From positions 992,001 to 1,056,000 of the forward strand of contig NC_014391.1 in assembly GCF_000145235.1 (NCBI RefSeq): DNA of 64,000 nt, in the 5' to 3' direction. The notes beneath the pieces are model-generated. The model was not told where the DNA came from and did no database searches. It saw only the letters and a list, made by a program, of their open reading frames with translations. This document shows positions 10,280-19,931 of this stretch, one piece after another (position 1 is the first letter of the stretch; each line of letters opens with the position of its first letter). Made by a program: the position numbers and the translations under genes. The stretch comes from Micromonospora aurantiaca ATCC 27029 (GTDB lineage: Bacteria > Actinomycetota > Actinomycetes > Mycobacteriales > Micromonosporaceae).

Positions 10280-10999
10280 ATGCCCTCCACCGGCGGCCCG
10301 CCCGTGCCCCACCTGCCGCCCGCCGACGTGGCGGAGGCGCGACGCGTACAGGAGGAGTTGCGGTCCCGGGTGGACCTGATCGGGCCCGGTCCTGCCGCGC
10401 CCGCGACGGTGGCCGGGCTGGACGTGGCGTACGCGCAGGACGGTGACCTGCTCGCAGCGGCCGTCACGGTCCTCGACGCGGCCACCCTCGACGTGGTGGA
10501 CGAGGCGGTGTGCGTGGGGCGTCCCGCCTTCCCGTACGTGCCGGGACTGTTCGCGTTCCGCGAGATGCCGGCGTTGCTCGCCGCGCTGGACCGGCTCACC
10601 ACCCGTCCGGAGCTGTTGGTCTGTGACGGCCACGGGCTGGCGCACCCGCGCCGGTTCGGGCTGGCCTGTCATCTGGGCCTGGTGACCGGGCTGCCCACGA
10701 TCGGGGTGGGCAAGACGCCGCTCGTCGGCTCGTGGACGGGCCCCGGTCCCGAGCGTGGTGACAGCGCCGACCTGTGTGACGAGGGCGAGGTGGTCGGGCG
10801 GGTGCTGCGGACTCAGGACGGTGTCCGGCCGGTCTTCGTGAGCGTCGGGCACCGGATGGGGTTGGACGAAGCGGTGGAGCGGGTACTGGCACTGACGCCC
10901 CGGTACCGGCTGCCGGAGACCACCCGTACGGCCGACCGGCTGTGCCGGCGGGCGCTCGCCGATGCAGGCGCGTCGGGCGGTGACCTGGGCGGGCGGTGA
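10280..10999 (+). CDS. nfi: Endonuclease V
   Basis: Cleaves DNA (and in some species RNA) at the second bond 3' to inosine, starting repair of deaminated adenine. The 239-residue protein has the family's acidic centre: Asp48 in AGLDVAY, Glu95 in FAFREMPALL, Asp116 in LLVCDGHG, the strand PTIGVGKTPLVG with its lysine, and SVGHRMGLDEA near the end. Length is normal. It lies 17 nt after the putative immunity gene but is a housekeeping repair gene, so it marks the right boundary of the toxin island. Confidence 0.92.
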   Translation: MPSTGGPPVPHLPPADVAEARRVQEELRSRVDLIGPGPAAPATVAGLDVAYAQDGDLLAAAVTVLDAATLDVVDEAVCVGRPAFPYVPGLFAFREMPALLAALDRLTTRPELLVCDGHGLAHPRRFGLACHLGLVTGLPTIGVGKTPLVGSWTGPGPERGDSADLCDEGEVVGRVLRTQDGVRPVFVSVGHRMGLDEAVERVLALTPRYRLPETTRTADRLCRRALADAGASGGDLGGR

Positions 11000-11104
11000 T
11001 CGCGTGGCGCTGCACACATGTGGCGTGCTCGATGCGCGGGTGCCTGGAGGGGCCGGTAGTAACCTGACCGGCGGATCCGGTCCGGACGCAACGGTGAGGT
11101 GGAG

Positions 11105-12052
11105 ATGTCGGCAGGGCGGCACGCGGCGCGGTGGGCCATGGTCGGCGCGCTGCTGGGTGGCCTGATCGCCGTCCCGGCGTCACCGGCGTCGGCCCGGGAC
11201 GACCGGGTGGGACTGCGCGCGGCGAAGAGCTTCACCGCCGGTGGTCCGCCCGGGACGGTGGCGGTCGAGGTGCGCAAGCGCACGGACGGCTGCGTGCAGT
11301 TGCGTACCGCGGTCGGGCTCCGGCTGGAGGGCCTGCGGGCGGACCAGGTCCGGGTGCAGGTGGCGTCCGGCGGCCGATGGGTGCCGGTGCAGGTCTCCGG
11401 GGACGGCGGCGCCGTCGCCACCGCCGCGGTGGCCCCGGTCGACCGGCCGCTGTGCAAGGGCAAGGGCGTCACCGTGCGTTACCGGGTGTCCTTCCTGGCC
11501 GGGGCCGTCGGCGGCCGGCTGGAGCTGGCCGGTGAGGCGAGCGCCGCGAACGGCGACGTGCTCGGCCGCGCCGGCGGGTCGGCCCGGCTGGTGGGCGCGC
11601 CGACGCCGAGTCCCAGCCCGTCCCGTAAGCCCTCGCCGACGCCCAGCGCGAGCGAGACCACGCCGGCCGAGGCGACCGACACGTCGCCGGTGGCCGCCGC
11701 CGTCGCCCCGGCCACCGCCGCGGCCGACGACTCGTCGTTCGGAGGTTCCATGATCATGTGGTTCGGTATCGGGCTGGTGCTCGTCGGCGCCGCCCTCATC
11801 GTCCTGCTGCTGCGCCGCAACCGCGCCGACCGCAGCGGTGGCGGCGTGGACGCCGGCCTCCCGCCGGTCCCGCTGCCGCGCAGCACCACCACCTACCGCT
11901 CCGGCACGCCCGGACCGGCCCCCACGGTGTACGGGGGCGCGACACCGCCCCGCCCGGCCGGCAACGTGTACGGCGCGCCCGCGCCCGCTCCGACGCCGCC
12001 GGCCCCGCCTGCCGGGGATGCGACGAGCGTCTTGCCCCGCTTGCCGGACTGA
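11105..12052 (+). CDS. Secreted, membrane-anchored protein of unknown function
   Basis: 315 residues. A signal peptide covers about residues 1-29, ending at PASPASA. An extracellular beta-rich domain of about 130 residues follows, with two cysteines (KRTDGCVQLR and DRPLCKGKG) that could form a disulfide. Then come a Pro/Ser/Thr stalk, one membrane helix (about 216-237) followed by RRNR, and a Pro-rich cytoplasmic tail. No LPXTG sortase motif is present. ATG at 11105 is chosen because GGTGAGG lies 5 nt upstream; GTG at 11099 would leave no room for a ribosome site. Function unknown. Confidence 0.7.
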   Translation: MSAGRHAARWAMVGALLGGLIAVPASPASARDDRVGLRAAKSFTAGGPPGTVAVEVRKRTDGCVQLRTAVGLRLEGLRADQVRVQVASGGRWVPVQVSGDGGAVATAAVAPVDRPLCKGKGVTVRYRVSFLAGAVGGRLELAGEASAANGDVLGRAGGSARLVGAPTPSPSPSRKPSPTPSASETTPAEATDTSPVAAAVAPATAAADDSSFGGSMIMWFGIGLVLVGAALIVLLLRRNRADRSGGGVDAGLPPVPLPRSTTTYRSGTPGPAPTVYGGATPPRPAGNVYGAPAPAPTPPAPPAGDATSVLPRLPD

Positions 12053-12186
12053 GCCGGAACCCGACCCGGTCCCGGGGTTACCGTGACTGTGGGTGGTCAT
12101 GCCGTGACCCGGTAGCCGCCACCTGCCCGGCCGGAGGACGGAACACCGGGGCCGAACGGGGCCCGGTGCCGGGGCCGCTCGGCCGA

Positions 12187-12192
12187 TAAGAT
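12187..12192 (+). promoter_or_regulatory. Candidate -10 box before the Trm112 gene
   Basis: TAAGAT fits TANNNT and lies 59 nt before the GTG start at 12252. No convincing -35 is present (CGGTGC at the right distance). It sits in the 199-bp gap after the membrane-anchored protein and would drive the Trm112-SIS-CDF-manA series. Confidence 0.3.
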
Positions 12193-12251
12193 CGCGTGCG
12201 CCGATCGGCACCGCCGACCGGTGAGACCGCATACGTGGAAGGAGCCGCGCC

Positions 12252-12458
12252 GTGGCCCTGGACCCGCAGTTGCTCGACATCCTCGCCTGCCCGGACACGC
12301 ACCACGCCCCGCTCGACTACGACGCGCAGGCGCAGACGCTCACCTGCACCGAGTGCGGTCGCATCTTCGAGGTCCGGGACGACGTCCCGGTGCTCCTGCT
12401 GGACGAGGCGCGCGGTGGACCCGCCGCCGACGACGCGCGGGGCGGGTCGTCGCGGTGA
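12252..12458 (+). CDS. Trm112 family protein
   Basis: 68 residues with paired metal-binding cysteines (LLDILACPDTHHAPL and TCTECGRIFEVRDDVPVLL), the Trm112/UPF0434 fold. Trm112 proteins act as activating partners of methyltransferases; some bacterial members are fused to or encoded near sugar enzymes. AAGGAG precedes the GTG start. The stop shares a base with the ATG of the SIS gene (TGATG), so the two are translationally coupled, an arrangement that recurs in actinobacteria. Confidence 0.85.
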   Translation: MALDPQLLDILACPDTHHAPLDYDAQAQTLTCTECGRIFEVRDDVPVLLLDEARGGPAADDARGGSSR

Positions 12459-13651
12459 TGGAGGGTACGGCCGGGGTCAGCGGCCACCGGCACGCCGACG
12501 AGGCCCTGCTGGACGACGCGGCGCAGCTCTCCGAGCGGGATCCGGGCGGCATGCTCCGGTTCACCGCGTCCGCGGGCGCCCAGGTGCGCGAGTCGGCGGC
12601 GCTGGCCGCCGAGGCGAACCTGTCGGTGCTCGCCGACGACGGGCGACCCCGCGCGGTGGTCATCGCCGGCATCGGCACCGCCGGGCGTACCGGTGACGTG
12701 CTGGCCACCGTCGCCGGGCCGCGCTGCCCGGTGCCGGTCATCCCGCACCGCAGCGCCGGCGTGCCGGGCTGGGTGGGCGCGGCGGACGTGGTCATCGCGG
12801 TGAGCGCGTCGGGCCGCAGCCCGGAGGCGCTGGGCGCGGCCGAGGCGGCGCACCGGCGCGGTGCCCGGCTGGTCGCGGTCGGCGCGCCCGACTCGCAGCT
12901 CCAGTCGGTGGCCGAGCGGGCCCGCGCGCCGTTCATCCCGGTGCCCCGGCGCGCGCCGGCCCGGGCCAGCCTCTGGGCGCTCACCGTGCCGGTTCTGCTG
13001 GCCGCCCGTACCCTCGGGCTCGTGAAGGTCAACGAGGCGGATCTGGCCGAGACGGCGGCCCGGCTGGACGCCGACGCCGATCGATGCCGGCCGACCGCCG
13101 AGTCCTTCGTCAACCCGGCGAAGTCGCTGGCGCTCGGCCTGTCCGGTTCGATCCCGATCGTGTGGGGTTCGTCCCCGCTGGCCACCGTGGCCGCCCGGCG
13201 GTTCGGTGACACGTTGTCCGCGAACGCCCGCTACCCGGTGGTCGCCGGTGCGCTGGGCGAGGCGGGCCGGGGCCGCGTCGGCCTGCTCGACGGCGTGTTC
13301 GGCGGTCTGGCCGAGGGCGAGCGGGACATCTTCGCCGACCCGGGCGACGACGAGCCCGACGGCACCCGGCTACGGCTGGTGCTGCTGCGCGACGGCGGGC
13401 TCAACGCCGACGACGACACCGACGAGCCGCTGGCGGTCGAGGAGCGCCGCGCGGACGCGGTGCAGACGCTTGCCGAGCGGCGCGGGGTGCGCTGCGACGT
13501 GGTGACCGCCGAGGGCGGCTCCGCGCTGGAGCGGCTCGCGTCGCTGGTGGCGGTCCCCGACTTCGCCTCGATCTACCTGGCCCTGGCGCACGGGCTGGAC
13601 CCGATGGCGGTACCGGCAATCACGGAGATGAAGGAGCTGGCAAACCAGTGA
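12458..13651 (+). CDS. SIS-domain sugar isomerase (phosphoglucose/phosphomannose isomerase type)
   Basis: 397 residues. An N-terminal SIS fold (VVIAGIGTAGRTGDVLATV, then DVVIAVSASGRSPEALGAA, the phosphosugar-binding serines) and a C-terminal half with GSIPIVWGSSPLA resemble archaeal-type bifunctional PGI/PMI. It probably interconverts fructose-6-phosphate with glucose- or mannose-6-phosphate. It lies two genes upstream of manA, matching the order in other actinobacteria (Rv3256c-Rv3255c as I recall), so a part in mannose/GDP-mannose supply is likely. ATG overlaps the Trm112 stop by one base. Confidence 0.8.
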   Translation: MEGTAGVSGHRHADEALLDDAAQLSERDPGGMLRFTASAGAQVRESAALAAEANLSVLADDGRPRAVVIAGIGTAGRTGDVLATVAGPRCPVPVIPHRSAGVPGWVGAADVVIAVSASGRSPEALGAAEAAHRRGARLVAVGAPDSQLQSVAERARAPFIPVPRRAPARASLWALTVPVLLAARTLGLVKVNEADLAETAARLDADADRCRPTAESFVNPAKSLALGLSGSIPIVWGSSPLATVAARRFGDTLSANARYPVVAGALGEAGRGRVGLLDGVFGGLAEGERDIFADPGDDEPDGTRLRLVLLRDGGLNADDDTDEPLAVEERRADAVQTLAERRGVRCDVVTAEGGSALERLASLVAVPDFASIYLALAHGLDPMAVPAITEMKELANQ

Positions 13652-13679
13652 GCACACGGGGCATCGAGCGAGGCGGGGA

Positions 13680-14702
13680 ATGAGCGCAAACGGGGGCACG
13701 AAGGCGATCGTCGCCGCCCTGGCGGCGAACCTCGGCATCGCCGTCACCAAGTTCATCGCGTTCGCCCTCACCGGCTCGTCGTCGATGCTGGCCGAGTCGA
13801 TCCACTCGGTGGCCGACTCGGGTAACCAGGGCCTGCTGCTGCTCGGCGGCCGGCGGGCCAAGCGGCAGGCCACGCCGCAGCACCCGTTCGGGTACGGCCG
13901 GGAGCGCTACATCTACGCCTTCATCGTGGCGATCGTGCTGTTCAGCATCGGTGGCCTGTTCGCGCTCTACGAGGCGTACCACAAGGCGTCCGACCCGCAC
14001 CCGATCGACAACTGGCAGTGGGTTCCGGTGGTGGTGCTGGTCGCGGCGATCGTGATGGAGAGCTTCTCCTTCCGTACCGCGATCAAGGAGTCGAACCTGG
14101 TCCGGGGCAAGCAGTCCTGGGTCCGGTTCATCCGTCGCGCCAAGGCGCCGGAGCTGCCGGTGGTGCTGCTGGAGGACTTCGGCGCCCTGGTCGGTCTGGT
14201 CTTCGCGTTGTTCGGCGTCGGCATGACGCTGATCACCGGAGACGGCATGTGGGACGCCGCGGGCACCGCGATGATCGGTGTGCTGCTGGTGATCATCGCG
14301 ATCACGCTGGCGATCGAGACCAAGAGCCTGCTGCTCGGCGAGGGTGCCGAGCAGAGCGAGCTGGACAAGATCGAGCAGGCTGTGACCAGCGGTCCCGAGG
14401 TCGAGCGGATCATCCACATGAAGACGCTCTACCTCGGCCCCGAGGAGCTGATGGTGGCCGCGAAGATCGCGGTGCCGGCCTGGGAGACCGCCCAGGACCT
14501 GGCGCGTGACATCAACGCGGTCGAGGCGCGGATCCGCCGCGAGGTGCCCACCGCCCGGGTGATCTACCTGGAGCCGGACATCTACTCGCCCGCCGCCGAG
14601 CGGGCCGGCACCGGGCAGGCGGCGGACACCGCCGTCCCGGAGGCCGTGACCAGTGGTGGGGCGCAGCCGGCCGACGAGGTGGCCGGGCGGCCCGGGAGCT
14701 GA
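13680..14702 (+). CDS. Cation diffusion facilitator family transporter
   Basis: 340-residue inner-membrane metal exporter (zinc/cobalt/iron/manganese class). Five or six membrane helices occupy about residues 1-215. The metal-site signature SSSMLAESIHSVADSGNQ lies in helix 2 and RTAIKESNLVRG follows helix 4. The C-terminal cytoplasmic domain (about 220-305) has the CDF dimer fold. The last 35 residues are a low-complexity Ala/Gly tail. It sits between the SIS isomerase and manA with short gaps (28 and 3 nt), probably one transcript. Metal specificity cannot be assigned. Confidence 0.88.
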   Translation: MSANGGTKAIVAALAANLGIAVTKFIAFALTGSSSMLAESIHSVADSGNQGLLLLGGRRAKRQATPQHPFGYGRERYIYAFIVAIVLFSIGGLFALYEAYHKASDPHPIDNWQWVPVVVLVAAIVMESFSFRTAIKESNLVRGKQSWVRFIRRAKAPELPVVLLEDFGALVGLVFALFGVGMTLITGDGMWDAAGTAMIGVLLVIIAITLAIETKSLLLGEGAEQSELDKIEQAVTSGPEVERIIHMKTLYLGPEELMVAAKIAVPAWETAQDLARDINAVEARIRREVPTARVIYLEPDIYSPAAERAGTGQAADTAVPEAVTSGGAQPADEVAGRPGS

Positions 14703-14705
14703 CCG

Positions 14706-15866
14706 ATGGAGTTGTTGCAGGGCCGGATCCGTGACTACGCCTGGGGCTCGCGCACCGCGATCGCCGAGTTGCAGGGGCGGCCGGTGCCGAGCAACGGGCC
14801 GGAGGCGGAGCTGTGGCTGGGCGCCCACCCGGGCGCCCCGGCCACTGTGCAGCGCGACGGCCGACCGGTCAGCCTCACCGAACTGCTGGTGGCCGAGCCG
14901 GGCCACTGGCTGGGTGAGCGGCTGGTCGGCCGGTTCGGCACCCGGCTGCCGTTCCTGCTGAAGGTGCTGGCCGCCGACGCGCCGCTGAGCCTCCAGGCGC
15001 ATCCGGACGCCGAGCAGGCCCGCGCCGGGCACGCCGCCGACGTGGGGCGGGTCAACTACGTCGACCCGTACCACAAGCCGGAGTTGCTGGTGGCGCTCTC
15101 GGAGTTCGACGCGCTGTGCGGCTTCCGCGATCCGGGGGAGTCGGCGGCGGCGATCGCCGCGTTCGGCGTACCCGCGCTGGAGCCTGTGGTGGCGGCGTTG
15201 CGCGACGGGCCGGCGGGGCTGCGGGAGGCGGTACGCCTGCTGTTGAGCTGGCCCCGGGCGGAGCGGGCGGGGCTGGTGGCGGCCGTGCTGGCGGCGGCGG
15301 AGGCCGGGCCGGCCTCGGCGGACGCCGAGCTGGTCCGCACGCTCGCGTCGGGCTATCCGGCCGACCCGGGCGTGGTGGTGGCGTTGCTGCTGCACCACGT
15401 CCGGCTGGCGCCCGGCGAGGGCATCTGGATGCCGGCCGGGAACCTGCACGCCTACCTGCGCGGCACCGGCGTCGAGATCATGGCGGCCAGTGACAACGTG
15501 CTGCGCGGCGGGCTGACCCCGAAGCGGGTCGACGTGGACGAGCTGCTGCGGGTGCTCCGGTTCGAGGTGCTGACCCAGCCGGTGCTGCGGCCGGAGCAGG
15601 TGGAGCCGGGGGTGCTGACCTGGCCGGTGCCGGTGGAGGACTTCGCGCTGCACCGGGTCGAGGTGGCTGCCGGGTCGCCGGGGGTGCGGCTGACGCTGCC
15701 CGGACCACGTGTGGTGCTCTGCCGGGCCGGGAAGCTGACCGTTGACGACGGCGTGGGCGTGGTGACGCTGGACGCGGGTCAGGCAGCGGTCGGTACGGCG
15801 GCCGGTGGCCCGCTGACGGTGGGCGGGGCGGGCGAGGCGTTCGTCGCCACTTGCGGCATGCACTGA
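14706..15866 (+). CDS. manA: Mannose-6-phosphate isomerase, class I
   Basis: Zinc enzyme interconverting mannose-6-phosphate and fructose-6-phosphate, feeding GDP-mannose and cell-envelope mannans. The 386-residue protein shows DYAWGSRTAIAEL, AELWLGAHPGAP, PLSLQAHPDAEQA (zinc ligands) and YVDPYHKPELLVALSEFDALCGF, then GEGIWMPAGNLHAYLRGTGVEIMAASDNVLRGGLTPK, all class I hallmarks. It starts 3 nt after the CDF transporter stop. Confidence 0.95.
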   Translation: MELLQGRIRDYAWGSRTAIAELQGRPVPSNGPEAELWLGAHPGAPATVQRDGRPVSLTELLVAEPGHWLGERLVGRFGTRLPFLLKVLAADAPLSLQAHPDAEQARAGHAADVGRVNYVDPYHKPELLVALSEFDALCGFRDPGESAAAIAAFGVPALEPVVAALRDGPAGLREAVRLLLSWPRAERAGLVAAVLAAAEAGPASADAELVRTLASGYPADPGVVVALLLHHVRLAPGEGIWMPAGNLHAYLRGTGVEIMAASDNVLRGGLTPKRVDVDELLRVLRFEVLTQPVLRPEQVEPGVLTWPVPVEDFALHRVEVAAGSPGVRLTLPGPRVVLCRAGKLTVDDGVGVVTLDAGQAAVGTAAGGPLTVGGAGEAFVATCGMH

Positions 15867-15896
15867 TCTGCGCAAGTCCGACTTTCCCGAAATAGC

Positions 15897-15925
15897 TTGA
15901 CGGTCACGCTGCGTGGTGTGACTCT
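15897..15925 (+). promoter_or_regulatory. Candidate sigma-A promoter of ahcY
   Basis: TTGACG (15897-15902) is followed after 17 nt by GACTCT (15920-15925), which keeps the A2 and T6 of the -10 consensus. Transcription would start near 15932, leaving a leader of about 220 nt before the ahcY ATG. Confidence 0.5.
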
Positions 15926-15929
15926 ATGG

Positions 15930-16154
15930 GTACGCAGCGTTGTCGCGACGAAGGTCCGGTGACGTGCGGGGGAACCAAACCGGGGGGATGCGCGGGGCGG
16001 CCGGGCCGTGGGTGGAAAGTCCGCTCACGACCGACCGCCCCGTGCGCTGTCCGCCGACCGGCCGATTGCGCGGTCGGCCAACCGGGCACGGGTCGAGTGG
16101 CCCGCGAGCGTAAGGTGGAAGGCTGCGCACCACCATCGTTCGACAGGAGCTTCC
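15930..16154 (+). promoter_or_regulatory. Long structured 5' leader of ahcY
   Basis: The leader contains a purine-rich single-strand-like stretch (CGGGGGAACCAAACCGGGGGG around 15966-15986). A clean hairpin follows at 16007-16029 (CGTGGGTGG, loop AAAGT, CCGCTCACG), and a second at 16060-16079 (GGCCGA/TCGGCC). A further TANNNT box (TAAGGT, 16111-16116) could give a shorter transcript. Such length and structure before a housekeeping gene suggest RNA-level control, but I cannot match it to a named riboswitch class. Confidence 0.35.
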
Positions 16155-17654
<1,500 letters not shown>

Positions 17655-17671
17655 GTTCCGCGCTCCCGGAG

Positions 17672-17711
17672 GGACCGGGGTCGGCCGCCGCGCGGCCGTC
17701 CCGGTCCTTTT
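17672..17711 (+). terminator. Rho-independent terminator of ahcY
   Basis: GGACCGGG (17672-17679) pairs with CCCGGTCC (17700-17707), enclosing an inner GGCC/GGCC arm, and is followed by TTTT (17708-17711). It starts 17 nt after the stop codon. Confidence 0.8.
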
Positions 17712-17803
17712 CGCGTACGGGGGGAGTCCGGCGGATGTCGAGCCGGGTGACGTTACCCGGATCGGCTTGACGTTTGCTGTGAACAGGAGCAAGGTATGGC
17801 TGC

Positions 17804-17830
17804 CCTAAGTTAACTGAGGCAAGCCTGACT
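17804..17830 (+). promoter_or_regulatory. Probable IdeR/DtxR-type iron box before efeUOB
   Basis: CTAAGTTAACTGAGGCAAG overlaps TGAGGCAAGCCTGACTA, with the perfect core AGGCAAGCCT. Both windows are partial matches to the actinobacterial iron-box consensus TTAGGTTAGGCTAACCTAA. The site lies 12-38 nt before the efeU start, over the likely promoter/start region, so iron-loaded repressor would block transcription. Inferred from motif and from the iron-uptake genes that follow. Confidence 0.55.
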
Positions 17831-17841
17831 ACGGAGTATCC

Positions 17842-18771
17842 ATGTTCGCCACGTACCTGATCGGCCTGCGCGAGGGCCTGGAAGCGACCCTCGTGGTCAG
17901 CATCCTCGTCGCCTTCCTGGTCAAGTCGCAGCGCCGGGACCGGCTGCCGCAGGTGTGGGCCGGCGTCGGCCTGGCCCTGGCGCTCTCCGTCGGCTTCGGC
18001 TCCCTGATCCAGTACACCTCCACCTCGCTGCTGCGCACCTCCGAGTCGCGCGAGCTGTTCGAGGCGGTCACCTCGGTCGCCGCCGTGGTCTTCGTGACCT
18101 GGATGATCTTCTGGATGCGCCGGGCCGCCCGCACCATCGCCGGTGAGCTGCGCGGCAAGCTCACCGACGCGCTCGCCGTCGGCTCCCTGGCGGTCGCTGG
18201 CATGGCGTTCCTCGCCGTGATCCGCGAGGGTCTGGAGACCGCGCTGATCTTCTACGCCGCGGCCGAGAGCGCGGCCGGCGGAACCGGGCCCGGCTCGCTG
18301 CTCGCCCTGGCCGGGGGTATCGCCACCGCCGTCGTGATCGGCTTCCTGCTCTACCGCAGCGCGGTACGGATCAACCTGAGCCGGTTCTTCACCTGGACCG
18401 GCGCGCTGCTCATCCTGGTCGCGGCCGGCATCCTCAAGTACGGCGTGCACGACTTCCAGGAGGCCGGCGTGCTGCCCGGCCTGAACGACCTGGCCTTCGA
18501 CATCTCGGGCACGCTCGACCCGGGCTCCTGGTACGGCGCGCTGCTCGCCGGCATGTTCAACGTCACCGCCGCGCCGACGGTGCTGGAACTGGTCGCCTGG
18601 GTCGCGTACGCGGTGCCGGTGCTCGTCCTCTTCCTGCGCAAGCCGGCCAAGCCCGCGAAGCCGGTGCAGCCCGACGAGCCGGTTCAGCCCGACGAGCCGG
18701 CCGCCGACACGTCCGCCGAGACGTCCGCCGCGCCAGCCGGCGCCGCCGCCGTTCCGTCCCCCCGCTCCTGA
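17842..18771 (+). CDS. efeU: Iron permease EfeU (FTR1 family)
   Basis: 309-residue inner-membrane ferrous/ferric iron channel of the EfeUOB system. Two REGLE iron-binding motifs are present (residues 10-14 and 128-132), each at the start of a membrane helix. Seven helices are expected, and a Pro/Glu-rich hydrophilic tail follows residue about 275. It starts the efeU-efeO-efeB operon (29-nt gap, then a 4-nt overlap) and lies directly downstream of a probable iron box. Confidence 0.93.
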   Translation: MFATYLIGLREGLEATLVVSILVAFLVKSQRRDRLPQVWAGVGLALALSVGFGSLIQYTSTSLLRTSESRELFEAVTSVAAVVFVTWMIFWMRRAARTIAGELRGKLTDALAVGSLAVAGMAFLAVIREGLETALIFYAAAESAAGGTGPGSLLALAGGIATAVVIGFLLYRSAVRINLSRFFTWTGALLILVAAGILKYGVHDFQEAGVLPGLNDLAFDISGTLDPGSWYGALLAGMFNVTAAPTVLELVAWVAYAVPVLVLFLRKPAKPAKPVQPDEPVQPDEPAADTSAETSAAPAGAAAVPSPRS

Positions 18772-18800
18772 CCCGCCCGTTTCCGAGGAGACCCCGCACG

Positions 18801-19931
18801 ATGCGTACCACTCGACTCGTCGCGCCCGCCGCCGCCGGGCTGCTCGCCGTCGCCGGACTGACCGGCTGCGGGGGCGGTGACGACGCCGACGCCACGAACG
18901 GCGGGCCGATCGCCGTCAAGGCCACCGACACCGTCTGCGAGGTCGGCGACACCGAGATCGACGCCGGTCAGGTGACCTTCAAGGTGACGAACACCGGTTC
19001 CAAGGTCAACGAGTTCTACGTCTACGCGGCCGGTGACCGGGTGATGGGCGAGGTGGAGAACATCGCCCCCGGGCTCAGCCGCGAGCTGCGGGTCGAGCTG
19101 ACCGCCGGCACGTACGAGACGGCCTGCAAGCCGGGGATGAGCGGCCGGGGCATCCGGGGCGCGCTGAAGGTCTCCGGAACCGCCGCCACAGTCGCCCCCG
19201 ACGCCGCGCTGACCCAGGCCACCGAGAGCTACCAGCGGTACGTGCGCAGCCAGACCGCCGCGCTGCTGACGAAGACCGAGGAGTTCGTGGCGGCGGTCAA
19301 GGCGAACGACGTGGCCAAGGCCAAGGCGCTGTACCCGGTGGCCCGCACCTACTGGGAGCGGATCGAGCCGGTCGCGGAGAGCTTCGGCGACCTCGACCCG
19401 AAGATCGACGGCCGCGAGGAGGTGGTCGAGGAGGGCATGGAGTTCACCGGCTTCCACCGGATCGAGAAGGACCTCTGGACCACCGGGGACGTCAGCAAGG
19501 ACGGCCCGATCGCCGACCGGCTCCTGGTCGACGTGAAGGCGATCGTCGCCAAGGCGGACGCCGAGAAGCTCACCCCGCTCCAGCTCGCCAACGGCGCCAA
19601 GGCGCTGCTCGACGAGGTCGCCAGCGGCAAGATCACCGGCGAGGAGGAGCGTTACTCGCACACCGACCTCTGGGACTTCAACGCCAACCTGGAGGGCTCG
19701 AAGGCGGCGATCGCGGCGCTGCGCCCGGCGCTGGAGCAGCGCGCGCCCGACCTGGTGAAGCAGCTCGACAGCGAGTTCGCGAACGTGGAGGCAACCCTCG
19801 GCAAGCACCGGGACGGCGACGGCTGGAAGCTGCACACCCAGCTCGGCAAGGCCGAGCTCAAGGAGCTGTCGGACGCGGTGAACGCGCTGGCCGAGCCGGT
19901 CAGCAAGGTCGCGGCGGCAGTCGCGCGATGA
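18801..19931 (+). CDS. efeO: Iron-uptake lipoprotein EfeO
   Basis: 376-residue exported lipoprotein: signal peptide with lipobox LTGC (cysteine at residue 23). It has an N-terminal cupredoxin-like domain (about 35-130, with ACKPGMSGRG near its end) and a C-terminal imelysin-like M75 domain with the HxxE metal motif at His219 (GFHRIEKD). It binds iron outside the membrane and passes it to EfeU. The ribosome site is GAGGAG. Its stop overlaps efeB by 4 nt. Confidence 0.93.
   Translation: MRTTRLVAPAAAGLLAVAGLTGCGGGDDADATNGGPIAVKATDTVCEVGDTEIDAGQVTFKVTNTGSKVNEFYVYAAGDRVMGEVENIAPGLSRELRVELTAGTYETACKPGMSGRGIRGALKVSGTAATVAPDAALTQATESYQRYVRSQTAALLTKTEEFVAAVKANDVAKAKALYPVARTYWERIEPVAESFGDLDPKIDGREEVVEEGMEFTGFHRIEKDLWTTGDVSKDGPIADRLLVDVKAIVAKADAEKLTPLQLANGAKALLDEVASGKITGEEERYSHTDLWDFNANLEGSKAAIAALRPALEQRAPDLVKQLDSEFANVEATLGKHRDGDGWKLHTQLGKAELKELSDAVNALAEPVSKVAAAVAR

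Noticed and set aside
13620..15875. 751-codon minus-strand open frame opposite the CDF and manA genes
   Set aside because: His/Arg/Gln-rich composition typical of an antisense shadow; both plus-strand genes are well-recognised families.
15955..16030. Resemblance of the ahcY leader (GGGGGAACCAAACC...) to the c-di-AMP (ydaO/yuaA) riboswitch
   Set aside because: The downstream conserved half of that class (CCGAACCCGACAGCTAACC-like, then GTAGGC) is not present, and the usual targets are wall hydrolases, so the match is limited to one short stretch.
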